Origin: Neobacillus sp. CF12
Lineage (GTDB): Bacteria > Bacillota > Bacilli > Bacillales > Cytobacillaceae
Length of the DNA: 64,000 nt
Assembly (NCBI RefSeq): GCF_030348765.1
Contig: NZ_JAUCEU010000007.1
Location: forward strand, 4,995,501-5,059,500
Reading direction: 5' to 3'
A program made the translations under genes and the position numbers. How positions within the stretch are numbered: position 1 is the first letter of the stretch; each line of letters opens with the position of its first letter. Positions 59,374 to 64,000 of this stretch are shown here, piece by piece. The notes under the pieces are model-generated. The model was given only the letters and a program-made list of their open reading frames with translations, did no database searches and was not told where the DNA came from.

Positions 59374-60315
59374 TTAATAGTTTAAGGCGGTTTTAAGTGA
59401 CTTTAAGTTCTGTTCCATTAGTGAAAAGTATGTTTCATTATCCTCAATATTTTCTTTTGTTAAGATCCCTAAATTATGGACTGGTAAAGCACTTGCACCA
59501 ATTTCCTCCTGAACAATTTCGGCTAATTTTGATTGGACGTTTTGTTCAAAAAGAATATAATGGAGGCCTAGTTCATCCGCAAGAGTGATAATTTTTTCTA
59601 ATTCTCTTTGTGTTGGTTCATTCGTTGTTGATAAACCAGAAATGCTAATTTCTTCTAAACCATACCTATGCTCCCAATAACTAAATGCAGCATGAGTTAC
59701 AAGGAAATCTTTGTGTTTTGCGTTGTTAATTGTACTTTCAAATTCTGAATTTAATTGATCTAACTCATTCGCTAGTTGCTGAAAATTTTGGTCAAAGACT
59801 TCCTTATTCTCGGGCATTTTTTCAACTAAAGAATCTCTTATAACAGATGCCATTTCTTTAGAATAGATGGGATCAAGCCATACATGTGGATTAATATCTC
59901 CGTGGTCATGATTCTCTTCCTCTTCATGATCAGCATGTTCTTCTGTAGATTCCAAATTCAAGTTCTCAGCAGTTGGAACGAGTGAGACGTTTTCATTTCT
60001 TAATGATCCCTTTGTCTTTTCAACAAAACCTTCTAACCCTAAACCGATATAGAAAAATAAGTCTGAATCGGCCAATTTAATCATATCTTTTTGGGATGGT
60101 TCAAAGGTATGCTCATCTGCTCCTGGCGGGTAAATGGTATTTACATTAACGAATTTACCTCCAATCCGCTGCGTAAAATATTGGAGAGGGAATACGGTCG
60201 TGTAAATGGTTAACTCATCTTTCTGTTTTTTCGGTTGGTTACTTTCTCCACTGCATCCAGACAGTACCAAGCCGCTAACTAAAATAAATAGAGTAAAGAG
60301 AATGATCTTTTTCAT
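59374..60315 (-). CDS. Zinc ABC transporter substrate-binding lipoprotein (ZnuA/AdcA-like)
   Basis: This 313-residue protein has a lipoprotein signal with Cys21 (LSGCSG), a cluster A-I fold, and a His/Glu/Asp-rich loop (HADHEEEENHDHGD) typical of zinc binders; PGADEHTFEPSQKD, NPHVWLDP and VTHAAFSYWEHRYGLEEISI supply the metal ligands. It probably captures extracellular Zn for an importer, but no permease or ATPase is encoded next to it, so it is an orphan here. Two Zur-box-like sites lie upstream. GGAGCAC precedes the ATG. Confidence 0.9.
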   Translation of the reverse strand: MKKIILFTLFILVSGLVLSGCSGESNQPKKQKDELTIYTTVFPLQYFTQRIGGKFVNVNTIYPPGADEHTFEPSQKDMIKLADSDLFFYIGLGLEGFVEKTKGSLRNENVSLVPTAENLNLESTEEHADHEEEENHDHGDINPHVWLDPIYSKEMASVIRDSLVEKMPENKEVFDQNFQQLANELDQLNSEFESTINNAKHKDFLVTHAAFSYWEHRYGLEEISISGLSTTNEPTQRELEKIITLADELGLHYILFEQNVQSKLAEIVQEEIGASALPVHNLGILTKENIEDNETYFSLMEQNLKSLKTALNY

Positions 60316-60337
60316 ATGTGCTCCTTTTTATGTTTTT

Positions 60338-60358
60338 AAACCGGAGTTATTACGATTT
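60338..60358 (-). promoter_or_regulatory. Zur-box-like site 1
   Basis: AAACCGGAGT-T-ATTACGATTT fits the B. subtilis Zur consensus (AAATCGTAAT-N-ATTACGATTT): right half 10/10, left 7/10. It lies 23 bp before the zinc-lipoprotein gene. Confidence 0.6.
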
Positions 60359-60400
60359 ATATTAGAAAATTTTTTTGAATGAAATGATTAAAAAATGTAT

Positions 60401-60421
60401 AATACGGAACGATTCCGATTT
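60401..60421. promoter_or_regulatory. Zur-box-like site 2
   Basis: On the minus strand AAATCGGAAT-C-GTTCCGTATT matches the Zur consensus at 9/10 and 6/10, and its end overlaps TATTAT, a plausible -10. It lies between the zinc-lipoprotein and carbonic-anhydrase genes and could act on either. Confidence 0.5.
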
Positions 60422-60526
60422 CTTTATGTATCTTACAAAAAAAACATATGAATTGCAAGCAAAATATTGTTTCATCCGTTTGTATTTATGTATGCTTATA
60501 GTAATTAAAAAAAAGGTGGGAAAATA

Positions 60527-61090
60527 ATGTCATTATTGAATGAAATACTTGATTACAATCAAAAATTTGTTGAAAGTCGTGAATATGAAAAATATGAAAC
60601 AACAAAATTCCCAAATAAAAAGACGGTCATTTTAACTTGTATGGATACAAGATTATTGGAGTTATTGCCTAAGGCTTTGAATTTAAATAACGGGGACGTA
60701 AAGACCATTAAAAATGCTGGGGCACTTGTATCTCATCCATTCGGAAGTATTATGAGGAGTATTCTTATCGCTGTATACCAACTTCAAGCAGAAGAAGTCT
60801 TAGTCATTGCTCACCACGATTGTGGAATGAGTGGATTAAAAGCGGATCCAGTAATTGAAAGTATGATGAGCCGTGGTGTAACGGGTGAAACCATTGACAC
60901 CCTTACCTATTCTGGGATCAATATAAAAGAATGGTTACATGGATTCGATAATGTTACAGAAAGCGTTGAACACAGTGTTGGGGTAATAAGAAACCACCCA
61001 TTAATGCCAGAAGGCGTTCCAGTTCACGGATTAGTCATTGATCCAAAGACAGGAAAACTTGACCTTGTTGTTGATGGGTATCAAGTTTAA
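60527..61090 (+). CDS. ytiB: Beta-carbonic anhydrase (YtiB)
   Basis: This 187-residue protein interconverts CO2 and bicarbonate. The zinc ligands are Cys in [13 protein letters not shown] and His/Cys in [10 protein letters not shown]; the Asp-Arg dyad (MDTR) is present. It ends [20 protein letters not shown]. The order and sequence fit YtiB of B. subtilis. AAAGGTGG precedes the ATG. It is divergent from the zinc-lipoprotein gene across the Zur-like sites. Its stop overlaps the yidD stop on the other strand. Confidence 0.92.
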   Translation: MSLLNEILDYNQKFVESREYEKYETTKFPNKKTVILTCMDTRLLELLPKALNLNNGDVKTIKNAGALVSHPFGSIMRSILIAVYQLQAEEVLVIAHHDCGMSGLKADPVIESMMSRGVTGETIDTLTYSGINIKEWLHGFDNVTESVEHSVGVIRNHPLMPEGVPVHGLVIDPKTGKLDLVVDGYQV

Positions 61091-61314
61091 CCCTCTTTTT
61101 TCTCGGGCACCGGATCAATGCCACCTGGATGAAAGGGATGGCATTTAAGAATTCTTTTTACTGTTAGCCAGCCGCCCTTTAAAGCTCCAAACCGGTTAAC
61201 AGCTTCTAAGCCATAATGTGAACAGGTAGGATAGAAACGACAGCTAGGTGGTTTAATCGGTGAAATTACAACTTGGTAAAAGCGTATAATCCAAATAAAA
61301 ATTCTTTTTAACAT
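61087..61314 (-). CDS. yidD: Membrane protein insertion efficiency factor YidD
   Basis: This 75-residue protein starts at ATG 61314 (GGAAGGGAGTG upstream). One amphipathic or short hydrophobic N-terminus ([20 protein letters not shown]) and the family signature [19 protein letters not shown] followed by [12 protein letters not shown] are complete. YidD assists YidC/SecYEG-dependent insertion. It converges on ytiB, sharing 4 bp. Confidence 0.95.
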   Translation of the reverse strand: MLKRIFIWIIRFYQVVISPIKPPSCRFYPTCSHYGLEAVNRFGALKGGWLTVKRILKCHPFHPGGIDPVPEKKEG

Positions 61315-61454
61315 AGGGACACTCCCTTCCAAATTACTTAAAAGATATCATAAATAGAAAAAAACGTCTAAATTGTTAAATGTCACTATGTGGATGAAAA
61401 AACTCGGAATTTATAGTATGATACTGTTTAGATGTAAAAAAGGAGTGGGGAAAA

Positions 61455-61928
61455 ATGCCTTCAGTAGAAAGCTTTGATTTAGATCATAATGCCGTGAAAG
61501 CCCCTTATGTAAGACATTGTGGTGTCCATAAGGTAGGAACAGACGGAATTGTTAATAAATATGATATCCGTTTCTGCCAGCCGAATAAACAAGCAATGAA
61601 GCCAGATGTTATCCATACATTAGAACATTTGCTAGCCTTTAATCTCCGTGCCCACGTAGAGAAATATAATCATTTCGATATTATTGATATTTCACCGATG
61701 GGATGTCAAACAGGCTACTATTTGGTTGTCAGTGGCGAACCGAAGGTTGAAGAAATCATCGACCTTCTCGAAGATACGATGAAAACTGCAGTTGAGATAA
61801 CTGAGATTCCAGCAGCAAATGAAAGACAATGCGGACAAGCAAAGCTTCACGATTTAGAAGGTGCAAAACGTTTAATGCGTTTTTGGCTTGAGCAAAGTAA
61901 AGAAGATTTAAAACAAGTTTTTGCATAA
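61455..61928 (+). CDS. luxS: S-ribosylhomocysteine lyase
   Basis: LuxS cleaves S-ribosylhomocysteine to homocysteine and DPD, the AI-2 precursor. This 157-residue enzyme has the metal motif [12 protein letters not shown] (HxxEH), the distal Cys in [11 protein letters not shown] and the catalytic Cys in [22 protein letters not shown] precedes ATG 61455. It has its own terminator. Confidence 0.97.
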   Translation: MPSVESFDLDHNAVKAPYVRHCGVHKVGTDGIVNKYDIRFCQPNKQAMKPDVIHTLEHLLAFNLRAHVEKYNHFDIIDISPMGCQTGYYLVVSGEPKVEEIIDLLEDTMKTAVEITEIPAANERQCGQAKLHDLEGAKRLMRFWLEQSKEDLKQVFA

Positions 61929-61935
61929 ATAAAAG

Positions 61936-61968
61936 AAATTCCTATTCGTCATGAATAGGAATTTTTTT
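61936..61968. terminator. luxS terminator
   Basis: AAATTCCTATTC pairs with GAATAGGAATTT, followed by TTTT; it overlaps the end of ytzI and may serve both. Confidence 0.85.
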
Positions 61969-62128
61969 ATTGCTTTTCGTCATCCACATTCTTCGCGTTA
62001 TCTACGTAAGGATTATCATCAAGTGGATCGACTGTATGTTTAAATGAATAGGCTTTTGATGTGGTAATAACAGCCAGCAATAGAACAACGATAACAATAA
62101 TGATGCTTACCACCAATATCGTATACAT
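61967..62128 (-). CDS. ytzI: YtzI-like small membrane protein, 53 residues
   Basis: ATG 62128, with GGGAGGAG at good spacing, gives a 53-residue protein: one transmembrane segment (ILVVSIIIVIVVLLLAVI), then TTSKAYSFKHTVDPLDD and an acidic end. It fits the YtzI family that lies beside luxS in B. subtilis. Function is unknown. It is too short for usual length cut-offs but has all signs of a real gene. Confidence 0.8.
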   Translation of the reverse strand: MYTILVVSIIIVIVVLLLAVITTSKAYSFKHTVDPLDDNPYVDNAKNVDDEKQ

Positions 62129-62181
62129 GTAATCTCCTCCCTTTACATTCTTATTTTAGCATGGTTTTACCCTTTTTTTAC

Positions 62182-62211
62182 AAAAAAAAGGAACTGTCAG
62201 CTGCAGTTCCT
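62182..62211 (-). terminator. Terminator on the minus strand
   Basis: AGGAACTG pairs with CAGTTCCT; on the minus strand the hairpin is followed by a run of eight Ts. It serves the 62272-62529 gene. Confidence 0.75.
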
Positions 62212-62224
62212 CCTGTTTGAATCA

Positions 62225-62255
62225 AGCTCCAGCGCCTAGGCGCTGGAGCTTTTTA
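62225..62255 (+). repeat. 26-bp perfect palindrome with T-run
   Basis: AGCTCCAGCGCCT followed by its exact complement AGGCGCTGGAGCT (62225-62250), then TTTTT. It resembles the ends of the family B repeat at 56333 and may be a solo end now acting as a plus-strand terminator. Confidence 0.6.
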
Positions 62256-62271
62256 TTGTGGTATGTACTAA

Positions 62272-62529
62272 TCAGTGGATATTTCTTGGATAGTAAGTAT
62301 GGGTGCGCTGTTGTCCGTACTCTTCTTGGGCAAACTTTCCTTTCAAGCTCTCAATTAAATAAAGCCCCATTAAATCATATAATTCTTGTTTATCCATCTC
62401 TTTAATCAGATGGAGAAGGTCCTCATGTGACATTTCTTCTAAGAAGGCGAATGCTAACATATCAATATCCTCTTCATCACCTGTCAGCTTATCTCGATAC
62501 ATTTGAAATAACTCGTCAACTAACCTCAT
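62272..62529 (-). CDS. Conserved small acidic protein, possibly DUF6154
   Basis: This 85-residue protein is helical and acidic (MRLVDELFQMYRDKLTGDEE, DMLAFAFLEEMSHEDLLHLI, ELYDLMGLYLIESLKGKF) and ends QQRTHTYYPRNIH. From memory it resembles the DUF6154 family of Bacillaceae. No membrane segment or catalytic motif is visible. GGGGGTGAA precedes the ATG. Confidence 0.75.
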   Translation of the reverse strand: MRLVDELFQMYRDKLTGDEEDIDMLAFAFLEEMSHEDLLHLIKEMDKQELYDLMGLYLIESLKGKFAQEEYGQQRTHTYYPRNIH

Positions 62530-62768
62530 CTGTGTTCACCCCCAAAGAATTTTATAAAAATTTTTCCTTACTTATTCAATTCCCTTAATGATGAAAAATA
62601 TCCTCTATCGCTGCGGCAAAAGATTGTAAAAAATGGCGGAAATCCATTTTCTTAATATTATGACAATTATACATGATTCAGTTCTAAAAAATGAGTCGAA
62701 ATTTGAAAAAGAATAAATTTTATTTGATTGTGGAAAATTTTAAATAATATTAGTAAGGGGATGACAAA

Positions 62769-63092
62769 ATGGATGAGCAAAAAAAGACCTATTATATAGA
62801 TGTTGGGCATGGGCAAATTTCTCAAAGTTCAACAGCTTCTACTTGGAGTTTTAAAATTCAAGCCAATGATGAGGAAATCACACAGTTAAGAGAGCTATTT
62901 GATCAAAACTATTCAACAGAATGGCAAAACTTTTTTAGAGCCCATGTTCCATATGTTCAATATCATTATGACCGTGAAAACGACGCATATGACAATACCA
63001 TTGAACAAGTATATGGCATGATATACAAACTGGGTGATGATGAAGCAAAAAATCATATTGAATCCATGAATATCTTGCCTAAAGAAAGTTGA
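62769..63092 (+). CDS. Conserved hypothetical protein
   Basis: This 107-residue protein starts at ATG 62769 after AAGGGG. It is rich in aromatic and acidic residues (YYIDVGHGQISQSSTASTW, LRELFDQNYSTEWQNFFRAH, YHYDRENDAYDNTIEQVYGM). I recall Bacillus homologues annotated only loosely as hydrolases, but I see no catalytic motif. It may share regulation with ytkD, though a terminator separates them. Confidence 0.75.
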   Translation: MDEQKKTYYIDVGHGQISQSSTASTWSFKIQANDEEITQLRELFDQNYSTEWQNFFRAHVPYVQYHYDRENDAYDNTIEQVYGMIYKLGDDEAKNHIESMNILPKES

Positions 63093-63098
63093 TAAAAG

Positions 63099-63134
63099 CG
63101 GAAAATCCTGTTTTAGGGATTTTCCGTTTTTTTC
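63099..63134 (+). terminator. Terminator before ytkD
   Basis: GCGGAAAATCC pairs (one mismatch) with GGGATTTTCCGT and is followed by seven Ts. Confidence 0.8.
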
Positions 63135-63177
63135 GATTATAATAAATAAAAGAGATGCTACCAAGGGGAGAATTGGA

Positions 63178-63657
63178 ATGAAAGAATTTCTAGATGTATT
63201 TGGGAAAAAGGTGGAATTAGCATTTTCAACCAATGCATTCCAGCAGGCAGCACAGCATGTGCTTGTTATTTGTCAGTATAAGGGTAGTTGGTATTTAACG
63301 AATCATATAATTCGTGGTCTAGAATTTCCAGGAGGAAAAGTGGAAAAAGGAGAATCCCTTAAAGAGGCTGCTTGCCGAGAGGTATATGAGGAAACAGGTG
63401 CAACGGTAGATGAACTGTTCCAAATCGCTGAATATAAAGTTAGTGACGAAAATGAATCATTCGTGAAAGCTGTTTTTTGGGGCACAATAAAAAAGATAAG
63501 TACAAAAACCAACTATTACGAAACGAAGGGTCCTGTTGTTGTTGAGGGAGATATATTGCAATTAAGGTTTGGGAATGAGTACAGTTTTATCATGAAGGAT
63601 GAAGTGATACCAGAGTGTATAAAATATATAGATATGCACCAATTAAAAAAAGAATAG
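63178..63657 (+). CDS. ytkD: Nudix nucleoside triphosphatase YtkD
   Basis: This 159-residue Nudix hydrolase has FPGGKVEKGESLKEAACREV followed by YEETGA, a complete Nudix box (G-x5-E-x7-REVYEE-x-G). YtkD of B. subtilis hydrolyses (d)NTPs and oxidised nucleotides and takes part in antimutagenesis. GGGGAGAA precedes ATG 63178. It converges on an ABC permease gene, as in B. subtilis (ytlD). Confidence 0.92.
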   Translation: MKEFLDVFGKKVELAFSTNAFQQAAQHVLVICQYKGSWYLTNHIIRGLEFPGGKVEKGESLKEAACREVYEETGATVDELFQIAEYKVSDENESFVKAVFWGTIKKISTKTNYYETKGPVVVEGDILQLRFGNEYSFIMKDEVIPECIKYIDMHQLKKE

Positions 63658-63677
63658 CGACAAATTTATATAAGCCG

Positions 63678-64000
63678 CTACTCCTTGATAAGTTTTTTCT
63701 CTAATAGCTCAACAAGTTGATACATAATCGTTGCAACGACTGCAATCACCATTAGCGATAAAAAGACCAGTGTGAAATTGAATACTTGGAATCCGTAAAT
63801 AATCAAGTATCCCAGTCCTCTAGAAGAAACTAAAAATTCACCAACAATTACTCCTACCCATGATAAACCAACATTTACCTTTAAGGTTGAAATAATCGTA
63901 GGAAAGCTGGCAGGGAGAATCGCTTCTTTGAAACACTGAAATCGTGATGCACCAAAGGTTTGAAGGACTTTTAAATAGTTTGAGTCAACTTCTTTAAATG
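63678..64000 (-). CDS. ABC transporter permease (SsuC/TauC/YtlD type), C-terminal part
   Basis: 107 codons on the minus strand are open to the window edge; the start lies beyond it. The inner-membrane-component motif is clear: [20 protein letters not shown] (EAA loop), then [20 protein letters not shown] and a last transmembrane segment with [16 protein letters not shown]. Position beside ytkD and sequence suggest ytlD, an importer of a sulfonate- or thiamine-precursor-like compound. The substrate is unknown. Confidence 0.88.
   Translation of the reverse strand, partial: FKEVDSNYLKVLQTFGASRFQCFKEAILPASFPTIISTLKVNVGLSWVGVIVGEFLVSSRGLGYLIIYGFQVFNFTLVFLSLMVIAVVATIMYQLVELLEKKLIKE

Overview
The window is a chromosomal segment of a low-GC, endospore-forming member of the Bacillaceae (Bacillus sensu lato; Neobacillus-like is a guess I cannot test). 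The basis is the Bacillus-type rRNA operon, a 21-tRNA block whose order matches what I remember of B. subtilis trnB, CotF-type spore-coat fragments, a T-box leader on serA, Zur-box-like sites, and the glg, men and luxS/ytkD neighbourhoods.

Layout. 1-2241: end of an acyl-CoA catabolic operon (CoA transferase, acyl-CoA dehydrogenase, DUF3870 protein). 2242-4837: a 21-bp periodic repeat, a peroxiredoxin-like gene with an in-frame TGA at its active-site cysteine position and a plausible SECIS hairpin (candidate selenoprotein), a HAD hydrolase and a 52-bp tandem repeat. 4838-10285: serine and threonine synthesis (T-box-serA; divergent hom-thrC-thrB). 10286-24960: a degradative-looking cluster with an SDR, a 1082-residue ATPase/BTAD regulator, a branched-chain-amino-acid-type ABC transporter, a small protein, a KAS III-like condensing enzyme, an alpha/beta hydrolase, a second SDR and an acyl-CoA ligase. 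It is interrupted by a decayed IS1182-like element and palindromic repeats. Two of its promoters carry the same TGTAACT-N4-TGTAACT-N9-[-10] arrangement, which resembles SARP/BTAD operators. 24961-32472: coat-gene remnants, a frameshifted alcohol dehydrogenase, a LysR regulator, a TusA-like protein without its cysteine, a DEAD-box helicase, an acetate-type symporter pair, tRNA-Ala and an MgtC-family protein.

32473-41984: tandem rrn promoters, 16S-23S-5S, 21 tRNAs, then about 1 kb of 52-bp hairpin-forming tandem repeats. 41985-49898: complete glycogen operon glgBCDAP. 49938-59084: menaquinone synthesis, menA on the minus strand and menFDHBEC on the plus strand, with a MITE-like element between menH and menB. 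59126-64000: a small DUF1540 protein, an orphan zinc-binding lipoprotein and a carbonic anhydrase separated by two Zur-box-like sites, yidD, luxS, ytzI, small conserved genes, ytkD and the end of an ABC permease.

Most of the window is ordinary core genome. The observations most worth following are the candidate selenoprotein at 2615-3160, the shared direct-repeat promoter architecture beside the BTAD regulator, and the two 52-bp repeat arrays that both start with GAGTGACC.
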